In this document: positions 29,840 through 43,800 of the stretch, in pieces
Position numbering within the stretch: the first letter of the stretch is position 1
Layout of the letters: the number at the start of each line of letters is the position of its first letter
Source: Luscinia megarhynchos
Lineage: Eukaryota > Chordata > Aves > Passeriformes > Turdidae
Assembly (NCBI GenBank): GCA_034336665.1
Contig: CM067592.1
Span: 45,413,761 to 45,477,760, forward strand
Direction: 5' to 3'
DNA length: 64,000 bases
Position numbers and translations under genes: made by a program
The notes under the pieces: generated by a model
What the model was told of the DNA's origin: nothing
Databases searched by the model: none
The model's input: only the letters and a program-made list of their open reading frames with translations

Positions 29840-32800
29840 AGCAAGATGCTCTCTTCAAATCCAAGCACCAAGTAGGACAACAGATGCAGGGTATTAACTC
29901 ATTCTTGTAGCCAGTATTCTTTATCATACCTTAAAATGACACAGTTCTTGATGCAACAGTTTGTCTACCAGCATATCTCCACTTCAATAATGATCCAAAA
30001 TTGGATCCTTCTCTAAAGGGAAGTCTTAGGTGCACTCTGTGATGCAGCACACAGAAAGCTGTGGTATAGACAGCCTTGATCAGGCATCTGATTGCAGATG
30101 TTTCATGCAATCTGAGGACTGGTGTAAATTCCTTCGGAAAGAGGATGCCTGGAATATCTATGTCAACACGCACAGCTGTCAGGAGAAAGAGGAAAGGCAT
30201 GGCCACAACACTATAGCTAGAATAGGGCCTTGTGACTTTTAGGGGATTTTAAAGGCAAAAAAATGCACACCTTTTCCCCACCCATAGCCACAGTCATATC
30301 CATAAACTGAGGAAGCCTTTTCTCCTTTCAGCTAAGGGATTACCACAGAAAACTAACGGATCCCTCTCCAGGATTTGACATTCAGCGCAGGCTGACAGGA
30401 GTAAATACTCAAGTGCCAGCTTCTCTTCCCCTAGCATTCTCTGAGAGGAATGAATGACAGACAAGCCTGGATGTTAGGATGACCTCTGACCTGACAGTGT
30501 GTCAGCCATTCTGTTCAAAGGCAGCATCTCCAGCCACTGCTTCTCTGCAGAGCTCTCTCTCAAGCATGAAGAATATCCTACACCTGATCCAAGCCATGAT
30601 GCTTGGTTACAGTCTAGGTAAAGCTAGGCTTGTTTCTGAGACAGGCCACATGTCACTGCAGCAGTTACAGACTGGCACCAGGAGAGAAGTAAGGTCCTCC
30701 TACTCAGGATCCTTAGAAATCAGCATCATACCTATCTGTCACTCATGCTTGATTGCAGCCAGTCCAGAATCTCATTCCATGCATAGTACAAGATACTTCA
30801 CATCCTATACCACAGAGAACTTCCTTTATACTCGTGTAGTTGCTTTGGGACATCAAATCTCCAAACAGGCTGTACACAAGGCAAAGATGCAACAACTGTG
30901 GTTTTGAGTGCACACCCAGCCCAGCTGAGACTCCCACCTTACAGCACTTCAGGAACTGGATTGCCAGGGATTGTCTCTGAACCTTTGACATGGATTTCCT
31001 GAAGACAGGACAGACACGAATATCAATACCACAGCAGATGTGTTTGGCTGACAAGAGATGATAGCTTCTTATCAACATGCATTTCTAATCAACACACTCT
31101 ATCTTAGCCTCAGGTCAAGTCTTTCCAAACCTTGTCATAAAGGTTGCTCTTTTTTCTAGTCATCACAACCACAGATTGGGGCAGACAGTATTTTTGGGCG
31201 CCCTATCAGCAGAAGAAATTTCAAGCCTGACTGAACCCAATTCTAACTACTGATAGCATAGGAACGGATAGACCATTCAATAATTAATTGAAATAAATCA
31301 ACTCAGGGACTGCCTTTTCTTTTAAATTAAACATCAGCTTGGAACAAACTGCCTGAGTCCTGCGAGACAACAGAACTTTTAGGAAGAAAGGATAAGCTCT
31401 GAATAAAAATATTAATTACTTCAGATGTCATGCATTTCTATTTAGATGTAAGCTTAATTTCTCACATTGAAATCATAGGGTCTAATTTCAAATGGACACC
31501 TACTTTTGCCTAATCCTCTACTAACTCAAGGAGCACATAGTACGCACTAAAGTTTTAGGGTCACATTTCAACTACACTTCCACTGGTTCTCAGAGTTCAA
31601 GAGTTAGGGTACACCAGTAAACATGGAGCAACTGATAAAAAGCTGTTTCATTTTCTGTCTCTCCTACTGTGCATTCTGCTGGGTTGCACAAATTCCCTCT
31701 CTCTAGGATTAAATCACGTTAAATGCAATCAGAAGGATTTAATCAGATTAGCCAGGCTAAAGAGATAGCCATCTGATGTTCTATTCATCAGGCAACAAAA
31801 CTAACAAATATAACATAGCAGTAAATATTTTGAGGCAAGTAAAACTTCAGTCATGAGGTCTTCTTCAGAAGCAGGAGATACACAATAGAACTCACTCAGT
31901 AACTATAATCAGAACCTTCAAAAACTTTCCAACAAGATGCCTTTGGATTATAATTTATCAAGTAAAGTGCAAAGGCAACACCTAAGCAGTAAAATATCCC
32001 CACACATAAAACTACATGTTTGAGTACAGTCAAGATAACCTGATGCCATGGAGGTTTATGGGGAGACCTTCTCTATTCACATCAGGACAAGATGACCGGA
32101 AACTAAATATCCAGATCTCAAAACACTAAACATCTTCACAGGTGTATCAATCATCTTCTAATAGCTCAGTCACATGAATATTCAGAACACTTGCTCTATC
32201 ATTATAATCAATCAAACCCTATTTTCAAAAGTGCCTTAAGCATATTTGAGAGCTCCTCATGTTTCCTTTATAATAACATGGAAGAGATATAGCAGCTTAT
32301 CGGTTGCACCAAGCACCAATTAGGCAAAAGGATGTCTTATAATTGCAATGGCTCACAAATCTACTGTCCCTGACTGCAGCCAAGCCATCCAGTATCATCC
32401 ACTAAATATCTCATTTGTTATGGCTAATCTGGAAAGGGAGAGAGTACAAACTCCAGTCCTAAACGCAGGAAGAAACAAGCCAATGCACTGTAAACTTATT
32501 AGTTTAAATTACAAATCCTCATCACTGCTGTACAAAGAGCAAGAAATTATTTGGACTAATTTGATTTTCTGAGAAATTCCTCGACTTGTAATAAACAGAT
32601 TTCCACTGATGAGAAATAACAGCTCCCAGCCCTTCTACAAGGTACTGAAAGCTTCCAAATAACTGTTTCCATGTCATTTCCTGTGTCTCTCTTCAGAAAT
32701 GCTTTAAGAAAAGAAAAATAGGAACACTTGCATGAAAAAAGGATCTTTGCATCCAACAGCCTCATCTTCCCCCACTGATTAATCTTTCCTGAGGGCCCAA

Positions 32801-33651
32801 AACAGGAGCTGCCAATAGAAAAGGAAAGCATACAATCAACTTAACTGGGCACAAGAGTGACTTTACCACAAAATGAGAAAAAAAGGCCCTGCTGTACAAA
32901 TCCAAGAAATGTACATTTGATCTGCACAAAGTTATGTGTTGGTCAAATAGTCACAAATTAAAAACATATGGCCCCATACCTCAGAATATTTTACAGACTG
33001 CACAGCCAACAAGTAGGATATTGATCCTGATAAAGAAAAGACATGGAAAATAGAGGTGCATAATGCCAGTACAAGGGGTTCAAATATTCCAAAGGCATAC
33101 AACAACCACTAATCACTTCCCTGTATGACATAAAAGGAAAGACACTACCAAGAATAGCAATTAAAGGCTCACAAGGCATCCTTTAGTGTCTCATTTTGAC
33201 TATTGGTAAAAAATATCAGAGAAGTAAGGAAGGAAAGAAGGAAGCTAGAAAGATGTAGCTCTGCAGCCCTCCTCTGACACCAAGAAGTCAGAATCTGAGT
33301 GAGTCCATAAGAAAGCTGATCTACTGTTTTTAAGTGGAATAACACAATGTCATGCTTTGGCCACCTCAACCATATACACAGATGACAGCCTTCACATTGC
33401 TGAGAGGAGAAATATACACTTCAACTCCCACTACTTTATTTTCTCATCTTATCACATGACAGTACAGAACTTCTATATTTAAAAGCAAGAGTGGTATTTT
33501 TAGGATGCAGGAAAATGCACATTTGCTGCTGCCTACCTAAGCATCTTCAGAAACACAGTTTTCCATGCCAAAGGACATTTCTGTTTCATGTAGCAGCTAT
33601 AATATATATGTGAACTGCCATGCAACAGGAGCTCACACAGTCTTTTCTTAC

Positions 33652-33769
33652 CAGCCATTATTCTCTGGGCTTCATATGGTTCCATATAGCCAGTGTTCTC
33701 CCCTTTTCCCATTCTGTTCAACTCACTCTTGGCATCAAATGGATCTGAGTAGTCATCAGCTATCAATAC
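33652..33769 (-). CDS. SHB: SHB coding exon 2 (residues 196-235)
   Basis: The exon opens after a pyrimidine-rich acceptor ending CTTTCAG and reads VLIADDYSDPFDAK, followed by GYMEPYEAQRIMA. Tyr202 (YSDP) and Tyr223 (YMEP) fit the YxxP pattern that, in the SHB family, recruits SH2 partners such as Crk after phosphorylation by Src-type kinases; Tyr227 is adjacent. The donor is GTAAGA (33651-33646). The exon contributes the first base of Glu235, so the junction is phase 1. The short segment between the two motifs (residues 210-221) is the least conserved part relative to the mammalian protein as I recall it. Confidence 0.96.
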
Positions 33770-34764
33770 CTGAAAGACAGGAAGGCAACTGTTATTGAAG
33801 TCTCCAGTCAGGTATGCAAAGCAGGAGGCAATGAACATCCTATGAGCAAATAAAAACAGCTTCACTGGCTGCATTCTATGCTGTCTTCAAAGCACAGTCT
33901 TGGTTCAGAGGATAAATACACAACTGCCACAGATCCACTACTAAATGGTACTGAAATAGAAGGGTGCTCCTGTTCTTACTGAAAACTTCATAAAGGCAGA
34001 CGCCACGTCAAAAAGATTTCTGACTAGCACAAGCAATGGAATAATTGGGATGGACAAATTAGAAAGAGCCAACCAGACAGCAAATTCAATCCACTGCAAA
34101 TCTTATCAGAGAAGTCTGCTAATATACAGGGGGAAAAGGCACTCTTTCCATTGCACATACTTCATCTCCTCTTCCTTTAAGGTTTATGAGCTACAACTGA
34201 AAATATTGCTAGAAACTTTTAAAATAAATATTTTGTGGCTACTCTTTTCACTGCATTAATAAAAAACCTTTTAATTTTAGGTCTCACCTGAAAAAAAAAT
34301 ACACAAAACAAACTTCTGGGCTAAACTTAAATCCTTGAACCCATCTGTGTCATGCTTTCTTTCAAATGAACATTTTTTTTACTTATATTTTGTGAACTGA
34401 GACAAAAGACAGCAGAAAGAAATTATCCATCAGAACACATTTTCTTTCTCCACTAGGAGACTAAAAAAATCTGAAAGTTAGAAAATCTCACACGTCACCT
34501 TACATTACTATGCTTTCCTGACCATTGTATGCTGTGTAGGTCCCATATATGGGGTTTTTTATCAGTCAATTAAAGTCACAGAAATCATTACTCCCTATAA
34601 TTGAGGGGGTAGAGCTAAACTTTGTTTCTGGGCTGTGACAAGGGGACTGGGGCCAAGTCAGAAATCCTCACATGAGAATTATTGCAGAGCACAGAGATGT
34701 AATCTACAGCAGGCAAAAGAGACTGAAGCAAACAAAGCAGGCAGAGGCAGGCTTCAACATCAGA

Positions 34765-34860
34765 ATCCCTACAAAGTCATAAGATTATTCAGGTGGGAAA
34801 GAACCACAAGAGATCACCCTGTCCAACTCATCACTCAAAGCAGGGCAAGCCTAAAGGGTT
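34765..34860 (-). repeat. CR1 LINE 3' end fragment
   Basis: The plus strand reads ATTCAGGTGGGAAAGAACCA, CAAGAGATCACC and TGTCCAACTCATCACTCAAA, the reverse of a CR1 3' end. Confidence 0.6.
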
Positions 34861-37775
34861 CTGCCCTGAGGGCTTGCTTTATTTATGAGGGATTTTTCAA
34901 CTGGGTTACTTTACATTTTTAAGACCAGCAGTAATAAGACTTACAACACAGTGCTATTCCAACAGTTTAATTCTTTTCAACGAAGAACCAGGCTTACACC
35001 ACCAGCTAAAAGCCTGAAGTTGCATCTGCTCCTGTCTCCTGCAGCCAGCATACCCCACCAGTCAGAGAAGAAAAACAGGACACACAAGTATTCACAGATC
35101 AAACACCTGCACAAGTGCCATGGAATAAATGAACACTCTATTAGGAAAGGCAGAGATCTCCTTTAAGATTAGGAAACAAAACATCTAACACACTTCAGAG
35201 TCATTACTCATGTCCTGTAACACTGGCACATTGCAATTTTATACTGCTTATTTCGCTTTTTTTTGCTACAAAGACTGACATTTTAATTATATTTTTTGTG
35301 TTTTCCTCCACTCAGAGTTTGAAGTGATTGGAAGCTTTTTTTTTGACCAGAAATCACCAGACTGACACAGATCATAAAGAGAGGGAAACATAATTCTTTC
35401 TTTCGCTTGGTGTCCAAAATTACTCCCTCATTATTTCGAAAAACAGTTAACACAAAGGGAAAAATCCCCTCCCCCCATTTGGCAACATATGCCCAAGCAG
35501 CAAATCAAGTGACAGCAGCTGCACACACTTGAGACAAAGACTACAATGTGTATCACGCAGCAGTAATCTCTCCTAGTCACAAGGGCAGTTTTATTTCCAA
35601 AAGTGATGCAGCTGAAATGCCATCCATGTTGTCTTCTGCCTGTCAAGAGCTGCTAGGCAGTAGCTTGTGCTCTGTGCTGCTCTCCTTGGCAAATGCTGAC
35701 ACAAAACACTCGCCAATCCTTTGTGTAAAACTGTACTAGAACGCGAAACAGAAAGCAGACTTAGCACAGAACTTATTTGACATTTCTTCTTCTCCATTTG
35801 CCCAAAGTATACTAGGAGGAAAATTATCCATAAAAGATGCTGCCAAACAAGACCACCCCCCAAGAAAGCCACCTAAAAACTTCCAACCTAAACAACATTA
35901 TCCCACAGCAAATCCCAAACCCACTTTTCAGCACTCAGTCAAGCAGAAAGAGCAGCCTGCTTCACCTTTCCTGGAACTGTATATCTTATTACAAGTGTAT
36001 TTACAATGCTGAACTGTCAGGACTCCCCAGCTGACTGTTACTGTTTCCATATATACTAAAATTCAGTAAATCTCAGCCTCGATACAACAACTGGCCAGTG
36101 CCAGAATTTGATTTCTTCTATACTTGATAAAAGTTATAAATTCTCCACTTCTTGGAAGTCTCAAGTATTTCTACTTCTTTCAAAAAAACCCAGTGCTCAA
36201 AAACGTCAAATGAGTATGACTGCTGGTTCTATTATAACATACTGTAAATGTCTGAACTCCTTCTGACAATCCCTATTTCAGAGAATTATTTTTCCTGCAT
36301 GCAGTGCCCTTTCCACAGCTTTCATCTAGTGCACTCCCAAGGTAAACAACTTGTTCAACTTGTCTCCAAACTGATCTTTCATGTTACTGACTGACAAACA
36401 CTGGACAGGAAGTAGAAGATAATGGACAGCATCCACTGTCTACCAATGCATCCCTCCTAGAAGTCTCATCTAGTCAGATTTTCCAGGATCTAATGCTGTA
36501 CTTGCCACATATACCCGGGACACAATTAGAGTAATGGCTGAAATTTCGTAAGCACAGCTAAAGACAGGCTGACCTTTGGATCAGGACACATTTAATTTGG
36601 CTCCCTGCTCTGCCAAATTGAGCCACCTTCCTCATAGATCCTATTTGTCAAAGTTAAAACACAGCTATCAGAAATCCCCAGAAGGCAGTCATTCAGATTC
36701 CAAATTAATGTCTAAATCAGCTGCATTTGTCAGGATTATTGTCAAAGACTTGAAGCTTATCTCATGACAGAATGCAAGATCTACATTCTGAGTGTGGCCT
36801 CTGCGAACTTCTACAATTACTTATTCCTGCTCCATTCAAGCCTCTTCTACAGCATCCCATACGCATTTGATACTATTTTCTATTTTTGCAGACGCAGTAG
36901 TAGTATTTTGAGGCATCAGTAATATCAAGCAAAAGAAACTTGAACACATAAATAGAAGTGCAGGTATCAAAATAAGTCAGTAAGGATTTAGAGAACACTC
37001 ACAGGGGGTCTTCTTAGCACATTGCTAGTTAAAAGTCTGAAGACAGAGGAAAAGAGTACAGCTCAGTTACCAGACAAGTTGACAAATTAAAAACCATAAC
37101 TCCAGCTAGAAAGCTAATTAGGAGATACAAGATGAAAAACCCAATAATCACTCCACCCCCCAGAAAATTAAATACAAGCTGAGATTGTGGTTGGTTTGTC
37201 CCTCCATTATATATTAACTAAGTTGCAAGCTTCACTGTTGATGCATAGTCTTTGTTCTTCTACAGTCTTAAAAAATAGTCTGACAAATATTATCATATTA
37301 AATACCAGTTTAAATGGGTACTTGCATATACAAAAGCATGATTTGCATATGCAGCCACAGGAAGAAACCAAAGAACACACCTAACTGCATAATTTCACAG
37401 GTATCTCTATCTGACTAAACCCAACATTTTAAAGGGAATGAGAAGGAAACAAATGAGAACTCGTGACATTGAAAAAATAGGGATAATCCCTTTTTTGAAT
37501 TGATAGGAAATGCAGAAGATCAAGCTATCTTTCAAACAGCAACATCAGCACAGAACTGTTAGCTACTTCACTAATTTAGTGGCTACTGTGATTAAAGGCA
37601 CACTATTCTAAAAGAATCCAAGAGGAATTATAATAAACAACATGTAGCAAAAAATCTAAAAGATGTCTCCTGCCCACCAGGCCTTTGGGGAATTTATTAG
37701 GGGAGATTTATCTTAAAGATTTATTTTTATTAAATAATATATATTATTATATTATCAATATTTAGATAATACAAT

Positions 37776-37845
37776 GGTTTGGGTTGGAAGGAACATTAAG
37801 GACCCTCTAGTCCCAACCTCCTTGCCATAGGCAGGCACAAATTTA
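37776..37845 (-). repeat. CR1 LINE 3' end fragment
   Basis: GGTTTGGGTTGGAAGGAACA, followed by TAAGGACCCTCTAGTCCCAA and CCTTGCCATAGGCAGGCACA, is the reverse complement of a CR1 3' terminus. It abuts an AT-rich simple-sequence tract at its left, close to where CR1 3' microsatellite tails usually lie. Confidence 0.85.
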
Positions 37846-38100
37846 AATAACTGTATAAAGGCAGACCATATATTCCTCTTTCAACATTTGTGGGTTACAT
37901 TAATTGCACCAGTATCTCAGATGAGAGCATGTGTCTGTCAGCAAAGATACAGAAGACATGGGCACTTAAAAATGAATATGTCTCTGAGAACATCACAGTG
38001 AATACATTTAACACAATGTAATGAAAATACTTTATCCTCTCTGAGAACTTGTATTCACAAAAGCCCAGTCCCTAGCTACAGTAGAAGTCACTCTATATTA

Positions 38101-38425
38101 CCACAGAATGGCCTGGGTTGAAAAGGACCTTAAAGATCAGATCATTTCAGCCCCTCTGCTATGGATAGGGACAGGCCATCCACAACTTCGCTGGGCAACC
38201 TGTGCCAGTGCCTTACCACCTTCACATAAATAACTTCTTCCTAAAATGTAATGTAAATCTACTCTCATTTCAAAGCCATTCTCCCTTGCCCTGTCACTAC
38301 ATGCCCTTGTAAAAAGTCCCTCTCCAGATTTCTTGTAGGCTTCCTTCAGATACTGCAAAGCTCCCTTTAGGTCCCCCCAAAGCCATCTCTTCTGCAGGGT
38401 GATCAGTGCCAGCTCTGCCTTTGCT
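38101..38425 (-). repeat. CR1 LINE fragment
   Basis: The plus strand begins ACAGAATGGCCTGGGTTGAA and continues through CATCCACAACTTCGCTGGGC, AACCTGTGCCAGTGCC and AAGCCATTCTCCCTTGCCC to CTGCAGGGTGATCAGTGCC. This is a fairly complete reverse-oriented CR1 3' region, lacking an internal piece after position 38160. Confidence 0.9.
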
Positions 38426-40674
38426 CATATGAGAGTGCTCTATTCATCTAATCATTACAACAACGGTGGCCAACAATGATCAACAACATTACACAGGGGG
38501 ACTTGTGCTGTTATTTTGTTTGGTTAGTGTTGTGCTGTATTGGCTGGGAGTTTTTTGTAGGGATATGACTGGGGTTTTTTTTACAGCATGATCTTTTTGA
38601 CAAATGCCAAATTTCTCTTTTTGACCTCGAGCAACCTCCAGGTCTCATGTCCCAAACATGCCTTAAACAGATGTTTCTTAAAAAACTATATTTTCATGTA
38701 ATATTCAGACAACTACAAAACAGAAACATGTCTGATGTTGAAGCCTGGACAAAGCTCAGCCTGCATGCAGCAAGACTGTGAAGTTTGGTCATGACTTGTT
38801 TTCCATATTAATAAAGACTTTCACTTAGGTTTTCTTCCATGACACACTGAATTTAACAATCTGTTGGATAATCCTCTCTGTAGCCTATGTACCATTTTTT
38901 ATTCAAAAAAAATTTCACAGCCTTGAAAACCTTGGTAATAGAGTGATCTGTACATGGTCGGACTCCTTAAAGTATCAAGAAAAATAAATCAAGGACCTTT
39001 AATATCTTGCTAACAAGTCAGAAATTAAGAGTACGATTCTAGAGGACTACCCTATAGATAAAGGGTGTACAAAGCCTTTCCTCTTAGTCTTAAATTTAGG
39101 TATTGGAAAGACTAGCAGTAGCTCTGCCCCTGGAAGGAATCACAGGCCTCATTCATAGCAGTGACTTCCAGAGACTGACACATCTCATCTAAAAGGTAAT
39201 TGAAACATGAATTGGCAAATGTGGTGCCTAAATTTCTCAGAGAGCTGTGAACTGGTATTGAGGTGCTGGGGGGAAAAAAAAAACCAAACAAAAAAAACCT
39301 AAAAAAAGTTAAATAAAATTGTATCCCATGTAATGTCATTAGCAGCATATGTTTTGTAAAACAATTTTCCACACTTCCTGGACAATGCACAACTACTCCA
39401 AAACCACACCTTATGTCTGTTTCCTTGTAAATAGACTGTTTAACAGTAACATTTACAAAAACAGTGACCTATTCAGGAAGATCTGCACCACAGTCCTTTC
39501 CCTTCTCTTGCTAGAATCCATGATTATGCTGGTTCAACTGGCTCAGACTCATATCACTTCCTCCACTTCCAAACAGTGCCTAGCATACTGTTAGCTAAGG
39601 AAACAGCTACACTGACACAGGGCAGAAAAGGAGTGAAAATTCAAACCATACTCTCTGCCACCAGTCAGCGGTTGGCACAAGCAAGGACGTACACAAAGGT
39701 GTTTAGAGACACAAACATCTCTCCTCTCTCCTGTCTCATTGTCAGTGAGCCTGGTGAGCAAAGAGTCTTGTAAAAGCAGGCATTCCTTCAGTGATCCAAG
39801 CAAATACAGTGGTAAACCGGCCACAAGACCAGACTGTGAACTAGGAGATTTCATGCTGACTTGATGTCTAAAAAGACAAAAACTGCTTCATCTTTTTCAT
39901 TTCTAGATCCTTTCTCCTCATTAATCAGGCTAAAATACTTACATGAGTTCCCATACAGTACCTGTGGTGACAAATTTCTCAATTAGAGTAACACTCCTAA
40001 TGTAACAGTTGGTGTGCAAATTTACCTAAAGTTGGATGTGTAAAAAACTGTAATACAGACATCTTTCCTCATCTGGACAGTTTTACAGAAAAGTCTGCAA
40101 GTAATATGTGCGTTATCATACAGTAGTAAGAAAACTGCATTTATGATGACCCCATGGTTTTAGCAGAATCCTGTAGTGCTGTTTTAGATATGCTTGGAGT
40201 TTGGTGCTTTTGTGTTGACACACAAAGTGACCTAAACCAGCTCCTGTACATACCCAAGTGAAAATCCAGAGGGCCATCTACAGAAACAAGTACAATTCAT
40301 TCCTCCTTACTGATCCTCACCATCATCATCACTCAGCCCTGCTTTAGTGTCCTCACAGTAGCACTCCCCCATTGGTCACTCTTGACCAGCCATGCCCAGC
40401 TGTGTCCACATGCACTTGATCTGAACAGAGCCCTATTCACTCTTCCCTGCTATAGCATTATGAATTAGAGTCTATCATCAGACTAACTCCACATTCACTT
40501 ACTGCACAAATTCATCTACAGAATGGGGAAATGCACTCCAGCATGACAGAGCAAGATCCTGCACAGCTGTCCCTACCGAAATGTGCTATTTTCATATCAT
40601 GCAAGTCTGCTGCCAACACAGACCTCATGGCATCAGTTACATGAAGACTCAGGATCCATGAGATTTCTGAGGAC

Positions 40675-40830
40675 CTGCAGGAACTTGTGTCAGGGGAGGT
40701 TTGGGTTGTATATCAAAAAAGGCTCTTCAGGCAGGGTGGCTGGGAACTGGAACAGGCTCCTCAAGGAATCGGTCACAGCACCAGTTTTAGAAGTCTCCAG
40801 AGACAGAATGTCCACACCCTGTTTCTCAGC
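40675..40830 (+). repeat. CR1 LINE fragment
   Basis: TTGTGTCAGGGGAGGTTTGG, GGCTGGGAACTGGAACAGGC and TCCTCAAGGAATCGGTCACA match the ORF2 terminal region of a CR1 subfamily in plus orientation. The 3' terminal part is missing. Confidence 0.8.
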
Positions 40831-43800
40831 AATACATACATTTATGTATATGAAATAACAAATAATAAAGGTAACTATATAGCATATATTTCTAATATTT
40901 TGTCCATGTACATGTTTGTACATACATACAATGTAGATTTCTGAACTTGACAAATAATTTCAGCCTATGTAACAAGAAAATCTAAATTCACTTAAATAAA
41001 CTGGTAAATAAAATAAACAGTCTGAGATCAGACAACAGACGTGTACACCAGAGAGATATAAGACACAGATTGGAGGACGTGATTAAGTAGGCATTTGGAA
41101 TCCATTTGTGGATGTTATGGTTCCCATAAGATGGAAGACATGTGAGTGCTACACTGGTGGACTGCCCTGGACTCAGTTAAAAAATTTAGAAAAATCCTTT
41201 CACAGGCAATACAGGTATCCACCATATAGCTTTAGCTTTTATTTAAACTCAGAACCTGTCAGGCTATAAACTTACTGTTGGCATTTTGACTCTTTTCACC
41301 TCTCTTCTGCCATTCATGAAACCTAAAGATGAATGTAGTGTTGAAGCTAAGTTTTTTTGTTTCACAATCCAATTTTGCCTTATCTAACATTTGTCCATAT
41401 ACAGATTATTACTACTTTATGAGGTTTGATGATATAAACAATATATTTTCTCCTTGTCTCCTACCCTTAATGGTTTTATCATCCTGAATACATTAACATA
41501 AAAACACAATGACAAAAGAAGTGTAATTATAGGGTCATAGCTACTATTTACTATTAATGTATTTATTATATTAATAGTATTATTTGTTCTTTTAACACTT
41601 TTGGTAAGCTACTGCTTGTCTACAGATGAAAACTTAATTTTTACAAGGAATCCTGCAGGGTGTTCTTATGTGGCATAGCAATCTACAGATGAAAGAGTGA
41701 TGCAGTAATGTTCTTGCTCACTGGGGGCCAAGTGGAAGCAATTCATACTGATTAGATACACAAGTTGTGTGGAAAGGGGTGGAAACTGGACAAAGGTCCA
41801 CCACCTTGCCACATTCCCTTATGGTCATTCACACTTGGGTATTATCCTTTTTACAGAATAAGGCCACATAAAAGGTGTTCAGTTACCCTCTGCCAGTAAA
41901 TAGTTCAATCAGCATATTTCAGTTCAGAACAGCATGTCCATCCCCTGGTTTGAACACAGTAGCTGAGGAACTTTCTTACAATGGGGTTGAGATGCTTACT
42001 GCAAAGATATACACAATACACTCTTCCAGCAGTCTACTACTCCCTCCTTAAATCTCCACATCTTCCAGTTGCTTCATTCTCCTTCCTGATAGTCTCTCTC
42101 TGCTTGGATCTCTTTGTGCCCAAACTCTGACAGTTTGGATTGCTTCCAAAGCCGAGAGAGTTCCAAGTTGTGCATACAGTGCAGATGCCAGGCATACTTG
42201 TAACTGAACAGCCTACCACTGTAGGCTATCATTCCAAAAAAGCCCTGAAGTCACTGGGGCTCCAAAGACTCACATCATATCTGAATATCCTCCTGTTCAC
42301 AAGACTGCTGCAAGTCACTTAATCATGAGACTGACATATGTGAAAAAAATTGCATTTCTAGCTGCATTACAGCTGCCCTATAACAACATAGATACACAGA
42401 AAAAATATAATTTGCTGCCTTTATGTCTGGCCTTGCCTAAGCAATTAATGCAAGGCCAGCAGCAATGAGTATTTTTTTTTCCTTCTTTTACTCAAAGACA
42501 AAGCCATATACCAATGGGAACCACATGCAAAGAGGAAGACTGTTTCAGAGTGGAACCAACTGTTTGGAGAAGCAGCTTGACACTCTGCTGCAATAGATTA
42601 GACATGGGAATAAGACACTGAGGTACATTTGTAGTTTGGGATCTCTAGAAATAATATTTTCTGATATAATAACCCTAGCACCACTTAGACATCTCTCAAG
42701 TATTTTCTCAGTGCACCTTGACATATCAGCTGCAAGATTCTGTTAAATGCACATGACTTGTTCTCAGTTTAAAGATCAAATAAAATATACCTTCCATATA
42801 CAGAAATAAGACAAGCATCTGCTCAACCCTAATAGAGTATTTTAATAATATAAAGATATTAATCATGTTGTATGGAGTTTAATCACTTTTATGCAGGATG
42901 TTAGAAGTTCAAAAAGCTAGACTACTTCACTAGTCTAGTACAAAGGCATTTCTTTCGTACACATAAATACTGTTTTCAGAATTTGTACATCAAGCCAGCA
43001 ACTCTGCCATTCTTAACAGTTGCCCAGTTGGCTGAACAGTTGCCTGCTCGATTGTTGCTGCCACACAATATTCACATGATTTTGCACTAGATCCACTCTG
43101 ACTGTGCAGAATCAAATTATCCTCTACTGCATCAGATATGTCCAATCCTGTCATTGAAAATTTTGTACTATTTGAAAGTAGCCAAGTGCCTGCTTGACAA
43201 AAGTAGCTAGAATTGTTAGGCTGTAGGTTGCACTTTACTTGAACTGTAAGGTTATGTTGTGTAAGTTGGACAGATATTATAGTAAAGCCTGGAGCTAACC
43301 ATATGTACGTTAATAATAATTAAACTGGACAAAGCTAGCATTTTAAATATTACTTAAAAATAATGGATCACCGCTTATGGACCTCAACAACCATATTACA
43401 ACACGGACTGCAGATCCCAGGTTCCTCAGCTGCAAAACCTCACAGAGAAATGGCTGGGTCAAATACGTAATAGGTGAAAACATATCTGAAGCGTCCTTTC
43501 ACACAGACACTTCCCTCTCAGTTATTACTTTATGGATTTACACATACCACAATGCCAGATAGAGGACAATCACTCAGGAAGACTTCAGCTTACTTCTTTT
43601 GATCTTCATTCACAAGTGGTTTGCCCATTGAATTGGTCCTGAACCAAGCCTCGGGTTTATTCTTACACAAATAGGGGAGATGCCAGATTGATCCAGAATG
43701 CAACCACATGTTGTTTCAACTTGCCCACACTCCCCAGCTTCTCTGTGGCAAGCAAATAAATTAAGCTCTCCCAAGCCAGCACTAAAGATGAAAGCTGGTA

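Larger units (their letters stand above)
11872..33651 (-). other. SHB: SHB intron 2
   Basis: The largest intron, about 21.8 kb. It contains CR1 copies at about 12535-13460, 14262-14340 and 24790-25080, a pair of 58-bp inverted repeats (29009-29066 and 29782-29839), and two plus-strand ORFs of 206 and 180 codons (20543-21163, 22642-23184) that I do not recognise. Intervals 14340-24790 and 25080-33651 otherwise show nothing I can classify. They are AT-rich and CpG-poor, with scattered short ORFs. The plus strand appears enriched in A and C over T and G in places I counted. Confidence 0.9.

Noticed and set aside
30479..30907. 142-codon plus-strand ORF in intron 2
   Set aside because: No recognisable domain or repeat; length is within what chance can give in this region.
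41549..41579. 10-bp AT-only-type palindrome (TACTATTAAT / ATTAATAGTA)
   Set aside because: Very AT-rich context makes such palindromes common by chance.
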